A stretch of DNA of 62,100 bases from Conidiobolus incongruus B7586 (taxonomy: Eukaryota > Entomophthoromycota > Entomophthoromycetes > Entomophthorales > Conidiobolaceae): the NCBI GenBank assembly GCA_000697335.1, contig JNEM01012177.1:1-62100 (forward strand), written 5' to 3'. The notes below the pieces were generated by a model. That model was not told the origin of the DNA. It did no database searches and worked only from the letters and a program-made list of their open reading frames with translations. Every line of letters starts with the position of its first letter. Position 1 is the first letter of the stretch. This document shows positions 12,368 through 24,600 of the stretch, one piece after another. Made by a program: the position numbers and the translations under genes.

Positions 12368-14891
12368 ATGGGTTTTTGTTCCCGATGTGGCGAAATTGCA
12401 TTTGGGGAAAGATGTCGATGTGGTGGTAAAGTCAAAGGTGATTTTTACTCATATTAAATTCAATTTGTGAAATTAATTACAATTGGTTACTAGACTCTAG
12501 TGCTAGTGGCTTAAATGGCAGAGACGCTTGGAGATCAACGTAATTGAATTCATTAACTCAATAGAATTTGTATTAAATTGTATTTAGTTATTTAGATAAC
12601 AAAAAATCTTCAACACCTACTAATTTAGTGAAGTTGGGAGGTAGTCATATTGACCATAAATTAACGCTTAATGAGACCTCACCCGAAAGCAAGGTAATTA
12701 TTCTCAAATTTAATTAAATAGCTTCATTTCAAATATGATATATAATAATAATATCAATATATTTATACTGAATAATATTATGGATTTATTCATATTTATT
12801 TGTATTAAATTTCAATGATTCGATCATGTACAATTTATTCACCTTTTAATTTTTATTAGGCTGTACCTTTACAAAAATCAACTTCTGAGACCCCTAAACC
12901 CAAGTTAAATGAATGGTAAATTTAAATATTTACATCTATATTGTTATTTCATAAATTAATACTAAATTTAGTGAAAAGTGTAAGGCACCTATTACTGGAT
13001 CTGCTACTACTTGGATTTATTATAACGCTAAAAAATGGCATAAGGTAAATAACTTATATATATATATATATATATTATGTTATTCATAATTATTAGGACT
13101 GTATGCGTTGTACATTTTGTAATATAATGATGGATTATCCTGAAGTAGATTTGGATGAAAATCCATGCTGTTCGGAGTGTTTTGAAAAGCATGGTTCAAA
13201 ATCTGCTAAATCTAAATCATCCACGCCGGAAATCAACGATAAACCTAGAGTTACTATTACACGTAGTCCAGCTATCAGACCGAGGTCTCAGTTTATTACT
13301 AAGAGTAATACCGAATCTCAGGTTAATTCTATTACAGATAGGGTTGAAAAATTGGATATCAAAGGCTCCAGATTAAGTTCTAACTTGGAAATTTTGAGAT
13401 CTAAATCAAAGAGTTTTTCAAAGACTTTTGACAGTTTACAAGCTGATATTGAGAGAAACTCCAGTATTAACCGTCATCGACCAAAACTTAGTTCTGATAT
13501 GTCAGGGACTCTTTCCTATAAAGATTTATTAAGTCACAGAACCAGCATATCCCGTACACCTTCTATTCACAGAGATATTATGGGTACGTTTGAAGATCGT
13601 AGAGCTAAGAGAATGAGCGTTCCATCAACGTTCTCGCAGTCTAGTGACACAACGTCTGCGACATCGAGTAGGAGTGCAACCCCTGATCCTGCAATCAGTG
13701 AAACACCAAAATCGACCCTTGACTCTTCTACTAGACGTTCAGTATACAATTCTAGAAGGTTCACCACTTACTTGGCAAATGGTATTTCTTCTCCTCTAAG
13801 ATCCTCACTTTCTAGGACTAAAGAAGAGTCTGAAGCTATTTCTCCTATAAAGTCCAAACCTAGCAACGGATTCTCTGACCCATCTTTAAATAGTGAAGTG
13901 ACACCTGAGCCCAAATCTTACGATTCTTCAGATTTTAAAAACAAGATTAAATTGGAACCTGAGTCAAATCATCGTTCCGAATATATTAAACCCATCATCA
14001 ATTCAGATACAACTTCTAAAGCTACCACAACTAATGGCCATACTGACTACACCAAATTGGACAATCATTCATCCAGTATAGAGAAATCGTGCTCCAAATG
14101 CCATAAGCCATTCTTGAACAAGTGGTACCAACTCACCGATGGTAGAACTTTACATCCCGAGTGTTTTCTATGTCACGGCTGCAACCAAAGTATCAAGGAT
14201 GCCATCTACAGCATTCATGAGGATAAAGAATATCACTCTGAGGTAAATTAAATATTACATTTATTATTTATTTTGTTTATTAACTGACTAAATTTAGTGT
14301 TTACCCAAATCAGCTGGCGTCTTTTCACCAGATATGGAATCTGATCAAGATATCCAATGCAACCGATGCTGCAAGACGATTCAAGGTGCATGCTACACCT
14401 TATCTGATGGCCGCAACTTCCATATGAATTGCTTCATCTGTTGCGGATGTAACCAACCATTCATTTCTGGATCTTATGTTGTTTTTGAAGGCAAAGAATA
14501 TCATAAAGAAGTAATTTTATTATAATATTATGTATTGAATTGATACTGATTTGGTTTTAGTGTATTCCAAAGTTGAATTTAATCACTTGTAGCAAATGTA
14601 AAAAGTCTATCAATGGTAAATACGTTCAGAATAAAGGTAACAATTTCCATCCTGAGGTAATTTTCATAATCGTCCTTTTATAACGATATCTTAATAATTA
14701 CTTGTTAGTGTTTTACATGCTACGGATGCGCTAAGCACATATCGCCCAATACACCGTTCGGTGAACTAGAATCCAAACCATATTGCGAGCCCTGTCTCAG
14801 TCTTCGCATCAAGTCCAAGCACTCAGCATCCTTCGCCCTGAGTGCAGCATACCAAGAGCGACAAAAGAGAGATTCCGCACTCTATAATTAA
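12368..14891 (+). CDS. Four-LIM-domain protein (paxillin-like layout)
   Basis: Nine exons: 12368-12437, 12494-12539, 12588-12693, 12860-12915, 12972-13044, 13097-14242, 14298-14510, 14561-14656 and 14709-14891. They join in frame to 662 residues, stop TAA. A small Cys motif (CSRCGEIAFGERCRCGG) opens the protein. LIM1 follows at about 93-150 (CEKC...WHKDC...), then a Ser/Thr-rich linker of about 300 residues, then LIM2 to LIM4 at about 449-632. LIM domains are paired zinc fingers that bind proteins; multi-LIM fungal proteins act at sites of polarised growth or on Rho/actin. Three introns interrupt LIM2-4 immediately before the same zinc-binding cysteine (HSE|C, HKE|C, HPE|C). The exact orthology (Pxl1-like or other) is unresolved. 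Confidence 0.9.
13055..13075. repeat. (TA)n microsatellite
   Basis: About ten TA units inside the fifth intron of the LIM gene. Confidence 0.8.
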
Positions 14892-15161
14892 TCTCATTTC
14901 TATCATTTATCATTCCAATTATTTAATCAATTTCACTTCTTTTATTTTAGATATCAATATATATATTGTTTTTGAGTTTGTTAAGTAATAAATATTTTTC
15001 TCAAATTTATGTAATATATATTTATTTGAAATGGGAGTAATAATTTTTTAAATGATTCTAACAAGTGGAATTAAAAAAATCATTAAGTCAAAAGTATTAT
15101 TTAATTAAATTGGTCAAATAATTTAAACATAAAATATAATCACAAACTTTATTTCAATCCA

Positions 15162-15617
15162 CTAACTTAAGCCCCTATAATCATTAACAGGTTCGGAACT
15201 TGCCGTTAACACACGATCTTCATTATTAAAGAACTTATTCAGAAGTACATGCCTCCTCTCCATAATCCTATCTTCCACCAAATCTCCCAGCGTCTTCCGA
15301 GGTTTTCTGTTTCCAGAGCCAGATATCATAATATTCGGATTAGTGTGATTTTGCTTGGCTTGTTCGATCTGGTACCTGATTAATTCAAGTTCGGGATCGG
15401 GCTCAATGCACCAGAGAATGAGGTCGTAAATGAATTGAAGGCCAGATTTGATGAACACAATGCTCAAGTAGATAAGGATGATGTTGAATGCTACAATTGC
15501 TGTCATCAGGCCCCAGCTACCGATAATGCACACGACTGTGAAGATGATGGGTAGAAATATGACACTGAGGGATATTGATAGAGTTGTGTTAAGTAGTTTG
15601 TCCTTGATATTAATCAT
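15162..15617 (-). CDS. Small membrane protein of unknown function
   Basis: An intact 151-residue frame, start ATG, stop TAA, with base use like the neighbouring genes. Residues about 12-65 form two or three hydrophobic segments separated by small turns, followed by a short Trp/Cys stretch and a hydrophilic basic C-terminal tail of about 80 residues (KQNH..., RKPRKTLGDLVEDRIMERR). The layout, a membrane hairpin plus a soluble tail, recalls promethin/LDO lipid-droplet proteins, but I see no diagnostic motif and this is only a suggestion. It converges on the LIM gene with a 270-bp gap. Confidence 0.65.
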   Translation of the reverse strand: MINIKDKLLNTTLSISLSVIFLPIIFTVVCIIGSWGLMTAIVAFNIILIYLSIVFIKSGLQFIYDLILWCIEPDPELELIRYQIEQAKQNHTNPNIMISGSGNRKPRKTLGDLVEDRIMERRHVLLNKFFNNEDRVLTASSEPVNDYRGLS

Positions 15618-15829
15618 TTTTATGCTTGAACTAGATAAAAATTCAAATCTGAGGCTAACATTTAATCTTGTAAGTTTTAAAATTTAAATTTTGGGACTGC
15701 TAAATTTAATTTAAAATTCATAATTTTTTTATTTTATAATAAAACTATCAAAATACTAATTGATATTTCGAAAATTATAGTTATATATAATCAAAAGAAT
15801 AAATCTATTATATTAATAATAATAGTTAT

Positions 15830-16910
15830 TTAAGCTTCAGGTTCGATCAGTTGCAAATTATTAATAAACATATATCTTGAGAATAAGATATACAGATATC
15901 TGAACCATACCATTTGGGATTCGTGCTGCTTCATAGCTTTTCTGCATTTAGACCAATCACTGTAGTTGTTTAAAAAGAATAAGCTCTTAGGTACTTTGGG
16001 ATATTGAACATTGGGATGTCGGATGATGGACTGCGAATCGAATTTTACTTCACCAAGACTAAAGATAAGGTCCATTAGTGAGATGTATTTGCGGAATAAG
16101 GACACTGTAGTGAGAGAATAGATTGCTGGAATTTTTTCTAGTTTTAGAAGAGTAGGAGAATTGGCTATGATACGGCTATTGTAATTGTATTAGTATCAAT
16201 GCTAATATATTATAAAATAGAATAATTATTACCCTAAAGCAACTCTCAAAGCGATATGATTAATATGACCCGAAACACCTCTAGTATCAAAAGTAAAAAC
16301 CTATAAAATATAATTAATATTAATATTTATTATAAAATTCAATAATCTCACAGTTCTAATTTTATGCTTAATAATGAAAGGCTCGACAATATCGTTAATG
16401 ACTTTATTAGGCCATAAGGTATCTTGACCATCTTGCAATTGACTAGAACAGATTTAATATAATACATTAATAAATTAATTACAATATTTACTCGTGTTCT
16501 ATTAAATGAATATTCTTCTTAGGAATACCCAAGTATTCACCGCACTTGATTAATTCTTTTTTTCTAACTTCTCCTAAACCGTCAGCATTCCCTATTAAAT
16601 CATCAGTTTAATTGTTATTTATAATATTAATAAAATTACCTGAAGATAAGCACAAAATAAACACCTTTCTATTTTGATATTTCAACCAATTGACAATAGT
16701 AGGTCCAAAGAACATAATTTCATCATCAGGATGAGCTGTAACGATGACCATATTTCCAAATTGATTGGAATTTAAACTCTCTCTTTGGACATCTAGGTTA
16801 TATGGTGCGAAAGGTAATTTGATGCGAGTGAGACAGTAATATAAGAAACTGTTGGCTATTAATAACCCAATGAGAAATATCAACCATACGCTCATTGTGA
16901 TTGATAGCAA
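15830..16910 (-). CDS. GPI12: N-acetylglucosaminyl-phosphatidylinositol de-N-acetylase (PIG-L/Gpi12)
   Basis: ER enzyme that removes the acetyl group from GlcNAc-PI, the second step of GPI-anchor synthesis. Five exons on the minus strand (16910-16640, 16591-16492, 16442-16352, 16300-16233, 16175-15830) give 291 residues, stop TAA. There is an N-terminal membrane anchor, then the metal-binding motif AHPDDEIMFFGP, the conserved SSGNADGLGEVRKKEL, and RGVSGHINHIALR with the second metal-ligand histidine. A second ATG five codons in is an alternative start. A TTGTGGGATC element lies about 120 bp upstream. Confidence 0.95.
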
Positions 16911-17430
16911 TTATTGAAATCGGCTAAATATGTATGTTGATTGATTAATAGAATATTAAATAATTTATTCCTTTTATGCATTCAATACAAGCTCACTTGA
17001 ATATATATAACCAATTTCGATTCAATTCAGTTGTGGGATCAGAATACAGGATAGTCTGATAAAAGATTAAGTTGTGTAATAGAATTATTAATTTGTTCAA
17101 TTGGCATTTCGTCATTATATTGGAATGCATTACTTAATAACAAAATAATCAAGTTTAACGTCATTTATATTTCCATAGCCTTTCAAGTGTTGATCATCTG
17201 AATAAATACTTGATTATTGTCCAATTTTTAAAATTGGATGGTATTAATTATATTATTAAAAATGACAGGACTTCTCTGTATATAAGAAAGATAATGTACA
17301 ATGTGTTTTGATTATGATTTTATTATTGATTGATTATTATGTTGATTAATTAATTAATTAGTAATATTCTATTATTATATTATGTTATTATGGGCTATAA
17401 TAAATATTTGTCGAGTTTAAAAACATTAAC
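16911..17430. other. Spacer between GPI12 and the 3' end of RAX2
   Basis: About 520 bp. The left half is the GPI12 upstream region and the right half is the AT-rich 3' flank of RAX2. No gene is seen. Confidence 0.5.
17031..17040 (-). promoter_or_regulatory. GATCCCACAA element upstream of GPI12
   Basis: The gene strand reads GATCCCACAA, about 120 bp before the GPI12 ATG. It differs from the shared TAATCCCACAA only at the 5' edge. Confidence 0.4.
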
Positions 17431-20400
17431 TTATTCTTCAACTTCCTGCCTATAACTGCTCCTATTACTCTGATCCATGGCTTTGGTAATCGAGAACTCA
17501 GGAAGCGTGACAGCTTGGGAGACGCGCTTGACTGGGATGTTTTTGATGGGGAGACGGGTTGGTGACGAGGTGTTAATGGAGGCTCTTTGGGGCTTGCTTG
17601 AGGCGATAAGATTAGGGAATGCTTCGCTCAGACGATTCATTGCTTTGCGGGAGGGTGATTCAGCTGTGAAGCCTTCTGTTGAAGTAGTGACAGATCCACT
17701 TTTGGTGATATCACCGCTTGAATCTCTAACACGACTAGAAGGAGTGAGAGAGTTGTGGACACTTCGGAAGGTGGTGGAAGCAGTAAGGGCAGCAATTGAT
17801 TGAGGTCGTTGAGGTAAGGAGTCGTATGATGTGTCGTGACTTGGCAAATCATCGAGTCTTCTCACTTCCATATGGGGTTGATGGTCACTGTTAACAACAG
17901 TTTCTGACTCAATAGGACTGAATTCTTGCTGATTTTGAAGCAAATTGGGCATTTGTGTAAGATTGCTTTCCACATTCTGAACTTTGATTCCAGCGGTTTT
18001 CTTTTCGGTTGAGTCAGGTGATGGTTGAGAATGAGAGTCGAATATAGAAGGATGAAGTAAGAACTCATTGCTGTTGATGAATGGTAACATGTTATTTTGG
18101 TGAGTGCGATAGGTTTTGTGATTGCGATACCAAAGAATTCCTAATCCAGTGCATACGATAAAACTAACAATAGTCAATGAAATCGCAAGTGATATTAAGA
18201 TAATTAAAGGCAAAGGCAATGAGAGTTCATCAAGAGTACGGTAGGGAAGAGTGCTAATCAACTTAGCAAAAGTAGGTACAGGGCTTGCGATGGTGTGAGG
18301 ATAGTATTGGCCTTGGTAATAGAGTACTGAGGAGTAAGTCTGAGGATTAGAAGTGATAATTAGATCACCTGAGATGAGTAATCCCAATCCATCGGGCAAT
18401 TCATTAGACAAATCCAAGTTCGTGGGAGGGGAAGAAGAGCCAGTAACAGGAACAACAAGTAGACTTTGAATGTTTTTACTGCCAGATAGCTTATCGAGAA
18501 CTGACACAAATTTGTGACCATCCCATACTGATATAAATAAAGATCCATTAGAAGTCTTAGATGAACCAGAGACATACAATTTGTTTGTATCAGTATGATA
18601 ATGCACAAGTGTAGGAATTCCAGGGAGCTCTTGTCCAAATTGGGCCCATTGTTTAGATTTGATATTGTAACCAAAAAGATAAGAGAGATTCGATTGTGGA
18701 GTGGGTAGTAATACGATCCAATCTTCAAAAAGGGCTAACTGAGTAAACTCTGGAAGTTTACCATTATAGGACTCGGGAGCAGACCAAGTTTCCTTTTGTG
18801 TATCATAAAAGCACATATTAGGGCACGAGATTCCTGCTGCTGTGTCAAAATATCCAGCAGCAACAATGGTGGAAGAGTCGTGCAATCTCAAAAGAGCTCT
18901 CACAATTAGGTTGGAATTGAAGTTGGGATCTTTCATCTGTAAAGCAGGAGGTGGTGATATCATTTGCTTTTTATCCAAATCATACATTAATAGAGATCGA
19001 TCGCCCTTCTTATTCTCAATGTTACCACCGATTAACATCCTATTACCACTAAATTCAATGCAGCTGACGTTACCTCTAACTTCGCCTTTTTCGAATAAAG
19101 ATCTCCAATTTCCATTGTCTAAGATAGCCACTTTTGAAATTTTTTCTGATTCGAAATTACCTGCAACAACTGTTAGGGTTTGATTGTGTAGATAATGTTG
19201 TTCAGAGTTCAAATTGTAAAAAGCAGCGGTATGAATTTGACCCCAGTTCAAGAAGGAAGCTAAAGGCTCATCGATGCTATGTGTATTGGAGACTAAGCCA
19301 TTAGAACCAAGTATTGCTAGTCCTGGAGTGCGATGGGATTGTACACTATTGAATTGACCATTGAAGTAGATGCTACTTTGGTCAACTCCGATGGATTTGA
19401 CATCTCCAGCAATGAGGGTATCAGATGTTAGTTCAAGTGTGCGTTGATCAATTTTGACAAAGTTCAACTGAGTTCCTAGTCCTGATTTGAAAGTTTCTCC
19501 TACAATGAATTTACCGACCAAATACAGAGCATCGTCTTTGCTGACCATATTCGCAAGAGTGATTACTTGAAGTCGTGGAATAGACATCCATTTCTTTGTA
19601 GTGAAATTATATAGTCCAAGGTTTTCAATTAATTGGTCATTTGATTTGAGTTTGAATGCACCGCCAACAAAGACAGTATTATTAGCGCTGGGCGCAAATA
19701 TCAAATGTGCAATGACACCATGGCCTTCTTCAAACTGAATAGATTCAATGTCAGAGCCCTGCGAGATAAACACCTTGGGGCTACGATCGCCATCTTGAGG
19801 TACGTCGCCAGCTATTATTGCACGAGTATTATTTACAAAAGTTAAAGCTGTGGTGCGGAATCCAGACGGTAGACCTGTAGGATATTCAGGGAAAAGTGCG
19901 CTTTCTATGTCCTGCATATTTAATGAAAGATCCGATTTGGGAGTGGTGTAAGCTGATAGAATTCCATTCATGTCAGTTTTACTGGCGAGTCGGTTCACCC
20001 TAATGCTTTGAACCATAACATGAAGCTCATTTTGGGAATTGGTGAGAACAACAGGTCGAATGAATACTTTAGGACCGGTATTATTGCCCGAGGGTGGTAG
20101 AAATCCTTCATAGATAGTGGCAGAGGATTTTCCTGAGCTGAGATCAACAATGCTCGAACCCCAAACCTTTGTCTCTGAGTTATCCGTAATGGTTACCTGC
20201 AATTGACCTCTCCTTTTGCATTCTTGTTGACTGCATGGTGGGAAGGTAAGTTGGAGATTATATTTACCCAATTCAGGAATGGTAGGATGAATTAAACTGA
20301 TTGTTTGATTGATGTTATTCCAGTTGGATTGATCAGTTTTGTACCTATAAGATAAATAGAGCTGATTGGTATTTGGATAGCTAGAGGTTTGCCAATGGCC

Positions 20401-21627
20401 TCTTATAGCACTCTGTATTTGACCCTGCAATTCAGGGCAGTTTGTGGTATAAAGAGTAGCTTGAGCAAGGCTTTCAGCTTCTTCAACAAATAACTTGACC
20501 GAGCTTAACCCACCACTGATACCATACCATTCATGAATGTTAATCTGGATACCTGAAGTAGCAGGAACGCTACTATTTAAGAAATAGAATGTTTGAACAG
20601 CATCTGGATTTTGTTGCAAAGGACAATTAGAGCCGCAATTTGACCAATTATTTCGAGCATCAATGTAGGAAATGTTATAGAATTGGTTGGAAGGAGTGGC
20701 CATGACACTGAATTGTTTTGTACCACGATCCGCCAAATCAGAATTAATGAGTTGAATGCCAACGAATTTCACAGGATATGGAAAGTCAAATCGAATGGAG
20801 CCTTTTGTATGGTCCTGTAGCAGCCAGGGATCTTTGCCACATACTACATTATTGGGAGAGCTTGGGATTCCTCTAATCATGTTTTCTGAATAGATTTTAG
20901 CTAAGCGTAAATCAATTTGATTTGCAAGAGCACCATTTGCATGCAAATCACCGTCAGCTGTCTGCTGAAAATCGCCCCCAATTAAGATGCGGTCTGAGTT
21001 GGGAACCTGTGCTATGGAGTAAATAGGTCCATTTAGTCCTTTAAATGGAAAAGATATCCAACTATCGCCCGTTATATTGTATTGAATAATTGATGGTGTA
21101 AAAGTGCTGGATGTTTCAGGTGAATAAATGAAACCAGGTAAAAGCGAATTCTTAAAACTGCCTACAATAGTCACCAATTGTTCTTTTTCGTGACATAGTA
21201 AATGCGACACAATTCCCTGCAGCCCCCATTTTACTGATTCCCATTTATTAGTTGTTGTAGAATATTTTGCCAAGTTGGATAATTTGTTAGAATCAATATC
21301 TGAAAATTTTCCGCCTGCGAACAGTATCGTATTTGACGAGTTAGAACTCGATTTAATAGAACAGAACGATGTTAAGAATGAGTTGGGGCCTAATAAGCCT
21401 ATTGGAAATAGTTTGTTATCGGTGTATTTTAGTATAGCAGATTGATTTGGTTGTAAAGATGAAGGATTAACATCATTTAACGTACTGATCCCTTCAAAGT
21501 TTCCTATAAGCCCTATAGCACCTAATCTGTTGTAGTTTATACTAGGTATTGAAGCGTTAGCACATATTATAACATCCAAATGTGTATAAGTTATCAGTAT
21601 GAAGTAGAATAATTTAAGAGCAAACAT
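17431..21627 (-). CDS. RAX2: Polarity landmark protein Rax2
   Basis: Type I membrane glycoprotein that marks growth or division sites at the cortex, partnered in yeasts by Rax1. It is a single 1398-residue exon, stop TAA, somewhat longer than the yeast proteins (about 1150-1220). There is an N-terminal signal peptide (about residues 1-24), then a large extracellular region of repeated Kelch/propeller-like blades (for example ILFAGGKFSDIDSNKLSNLA, RILIGGDFQQT, TVFVGGAFKLKSNDQ, MLIGGNIENKKGD) with many N-glycosylation sequons. One transmembrane helix lies at about 1135-1165 and the Ser/Thr-rich cytosolic tail is about 230 residues. Identification rests on the architecture and characteristic GG-F repeats. 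Confidence 0.92.
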   Translation of the reverse strand: MFALKLFYFILITYTHLDVIICANASIPSINYNRLGAIGLIGNFEGISTLNDVNPSSLQPNQSAILKYTDNKLFPIGLLGPNSFLTSFCSIKSSSNSSNTILFAGGKFSDIDSNKLSNLAKYSTTTNKWESVKWGLQGIVSHLLCHEKEQLVTIVGSFKNSLLPGFIYSPETSSTFTPSIIQYNITGDSWISFPFKGLNGPIYSIAQVPNSDRILIGGDFQQTADGDLHANGALANQIDLRLAKIYSENMIRGIPSSPNNVVCGKDPWLLQDHTKGSIRFDFPYPVKFVGIQLINSDLADRGTKQFSVMATPSNQFYNISYIDARNNWSNCGSNCPLQQNPDAVQTFYFLNSSVPATSGIQINIHEWYGISGGLSSVKLFVEEAESLAQATLYTTNCPELQGQIQSAIRGHWQTSSYPNTNQLYLSYRYKTDQSNWNNINQTISLIHPTIPELGKYNLQLTFPPCSQQECKRRGQLQVTITDNSETKVWGSSIVDLSSGKSSATIYEGFLPPSGNNTGPKVFIRPVVLTNSQNELHVMVQSIRVNRLASKTDMNGILSAYTTPKSDLSLNMQDIESALFPEYPTGLPSGFRTTALTFVNNTRAIIAGDVPQDGDRSPKVFISQGSDIESIQFEEGHGVIAHLIFAPSANNTVFVGGAFKLKSNDQLIENLGLYNFTTKKWMSIPRLQVITLANMVSKDDALYLVGKFIVGETFKSGLGTQLNFVKIDQRTLELTSDTLIAGDVKSIGVDQSSIYFNGQFNSVQSHRTPGLAILGSNGLVSNTHSIDEPLASFLNWGQIHTAAFYNLNSEQHYLHNQTLTVVAGNFESEKISKVAILDNGNWRSLFEKGEVRGNVSCIEFSGNRMLIGGNIENKKGDRSLLMYDLDKKQMISPPPALQMKDPNFNSNLIVRALLRLHDSSTIVAAGYFDTAAGISCPNMCFYDTQKETWSAPESYNGKLPEFTQLALFEDWIVLLPTPQSNLSYLFGYNIKSKQWAQFGQELPGIPTLVHYHTDTNKLYVSGSSKTSNGSLFISVWDGHKFVSVLDKLSGSKNIQSLLVVPVTGSSSPPTNLDLSNELPDGLGLLISGDLIITSNPQTYSSVLYYQGQYYPHTIASPVPTFAKLISTLPYRTLDELSLPLPLIILISLAISLTIVSFIVCTGLGILWYRNHKTYRTHQNNMLPFINSNEFLLHPSIFDSHSQPSPDSTEKKTAGIKVQNVESNLTQMPNLLQNQQEFSPIESETVVNSDHQPHMEVRRLDDLPSHDTSYDSLPQRPQSIAALTASTTFRSVHNSLTPSSRVRDSSGDITKSGSVTTSTEGFTAESPSRKAMNRLSEAFPNLIASSKPQRASINTSSPTRLPIKNIPVKRVSQAVTLPEFSITKAMDQSNRSSYRQEVEE

Positions 21628-24600
21628 ATTATTAAACCAATTATTGAGTATTTAAAACACTAATATTAAAATCAAATTATTGAAAATCTATTATACAGCG
21701 AAAATACGCTGCTTAATAGAATAATACTGAATCAGAACTGAGTTGATAGGTTTGGATAATAGATAAATACGAATAGCAGATAGGGGTGGTGTTTAAGATG
21801 ACCCTTCTGTTGAAATAAAAACAAAATAAACAAGAGAAAACAAAAATACAAAGAGCTCAAAAGTAGAATTAAATAAGTAAAAGAAACAAACTGAGTTAAC
21901 TTAGGTGAAGTTGCCAATTATGAACTTGAATTTAAAATTTAACATAAAAATATTTATAAATCACGCTAATCCAAGTCAAATTAGAAACTCAGTTAATTCA
22001 CCTAAATTCCCTCCACACTCACTCAAGTCAGTATCAGTAATTTCCCAAATACACTAGTACAAATGTGTTAAATCAAAATATGATCACTAAAATGCTCTCA
22101 ATTAACACTATTTAACTGTATTAATATTCTCATTAAATTATAAATTATATAATTATATTTTTGTTTATTATTTATTTTTCATAATATATCTAGAAATATA
22201 TATATAATTTCATCTACACTCTATAATATATCTAGACATCATTAATTTCAATCATAAATCATTTCAAATCAATTTACATTTGATTGAAATACAGAATAAT
22301 TAATTATTTTTATTATGTGGAGTACCGCTTTAGAATGAGAATCGCCTTGTAGCCTATTTTCATAGGAGTTTATTATGATAATCATATTATACCAGTAATG
22401 GACCAATATACTGAAAAACAAATCAAAGTAATTTTGATATATTCGAAATGAAAAGGAGAATTAAGTGATATTTTTATTGATCTTCAAAACAGTTTTAATT
22501 CTATTAAGAATAATTTTTATTTCACCTGGAAAATTTTTTGATGACAGGTCAAATACCCAAATAAGAAATTCAACACCTTCATTTATTTAAATAAATTATC
22601 TTAATAAAACTAATAGAAATAAAATAAAAACAATATATAAGAAATTTAATTTCTGTTAATAATATCTTTAAAAAAAGAGTATTTTTAACTCAATGTACAA
22701 CATTATAAAATTATGATTGAAATTAGTCCAAAGAACTAAATGTTTCATTAAAATTAGTGTATTTAAATTATCCGTTCAAATGATTTTTCTCATAATTTTT
22801 CTAATTTAAATAAAATTATATAAATTGATTAACCGCAGCATCAGTATAGAAATATAAAAATATAATTGATAATAATTATTAAAATAAAAACTAGGAAATT
22901 TTTAAATAATGATAATTTTAAAAATATCATAAATTAAATGTATAGAATAGTATCTTAAGGACGGCATTTTATTTTTGAAAATTTTGATACATTTTATTTT
23001 AATTAAATATATTCTTGATGTTATGAAATCATTTGCATTATTAATTAATCTGCTATAATCTTGTTTAAATGCTTATACACATTACAAAAATAGCTTTTAT
23101 ACCATATTAACATGTATTTAAACTATAAAATCAATCATATAATCTAATAGCTAACTATTATAGCTTATTATTATCAATATAGATTCAATATTTTACACTT
23201 GATTTCATAATTTATCATATCACATTTTTGCCATCCATTTTAATAAATACTTCAAAAACCCTCAAATTTTATAGCTCTGTAAAATAATGTGGAAAGATAA
23301 CGCAATATTTTTGTTAAAAGCAAAGGCAATCAGGCTGTATATATCAATATTTTGGCTAATTATATATACGTTTAAAAGTTGATATAGTATATTTATTAAA
23401 GGTATATAATAATTTCTATTTTAATTATTATGAATTAACATTTATTTGAAATTAATATTTCAATCAATGAATTATTGATAATTGTCTAAAAATGATGAAA
23501 ATTCATAATTCGTTCAAATGATCACCTTTTATGGATGATTTTTCAACTGCTTCGAATGTTATAACTACTAAAATGTTAAAGCAGTCAACCGTTTAAAGTG
23601 ATGAGTTTCAAAATACATATTAAAAAGCATTCCAAGTTCAAAAAATGTTAAATTATCATATTTTGAAAAATCAAAAATGATGCAAGATATTTCACACTTA
23701 ACTGAAGATCTTTACAAAAAACATCAAATTTTTAAATCTAATATTTCTATTCAATATGATATTTTTCATTTGACAAATAACTCCATATTAATAAAATTCT
23801 ATAATATACTTTGTGTATGGAATTAAAGTTTGAAATATTTGACAAATATCCAGGTATGATAATTCAATAATTATGCTATTTGATAGGGGTTTATGTAAAT
23901 ATTATTAACTTGTTAAATCCTTTTTTATTTATGGAGTTTTTGTTGAAATATACCAGTATTTATAATTTATATTTATAATGTTTTAAAGGTTTAAACCTAA
24001 ATTAGTCAATTGTATATTGATGGCATTAATTGTTAATTTATAATACTTTCGAAAAAGTCACTCATTTATATATTGAAAAATTTTCAAATAGGAATTTTTT
24101 AGCACAATCTTTTGTATTTTAATCTTGGTAAAACATATTGAAAGTATTAATATATTATTGAATATTTTATAATGTAAATTGTGTAATTTATAAAACTTTT
24201 GTTCTTTTTTGATCCTTCAGTGTAAATTTGTCATATGTGATATATTTATGAAAAATAGATTGAACTTACAAGATATCAAAGACTGATATAATCAATTTAT
24301 TAAATTTAGTATTTATTATTCACAAAAACACAATTAACAATCATGGTATATATTAGGATCTTAAAATGTGCAATTCATGATTTAAATACCAAAAGATATT
24401 AGCTTTATTATTATAGTTTTATCTTATTCTTTCTATTATAACACATATTTTAAATAAATTGATATTAAATAATAAATTTTAAGTATACTTTAAATAATCA
24501 ATTAAATTTAATTTTTATAATGGAACAAGATAAATGCTAGTTTTGAAAATATTGGTAAATTTTAAATCAACATGATGTGTAACATGCTCACACTTTCTTG

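Noticed and set aside
21732-21917. Hydrophobic 61-codon minus-strand frame upstream of RAX2
   Set aside because: Low-complexity T-rich DNA easily gives Leu/Phe-rich frames; no homology, and it lies in the probable 5' flank of RAX2.
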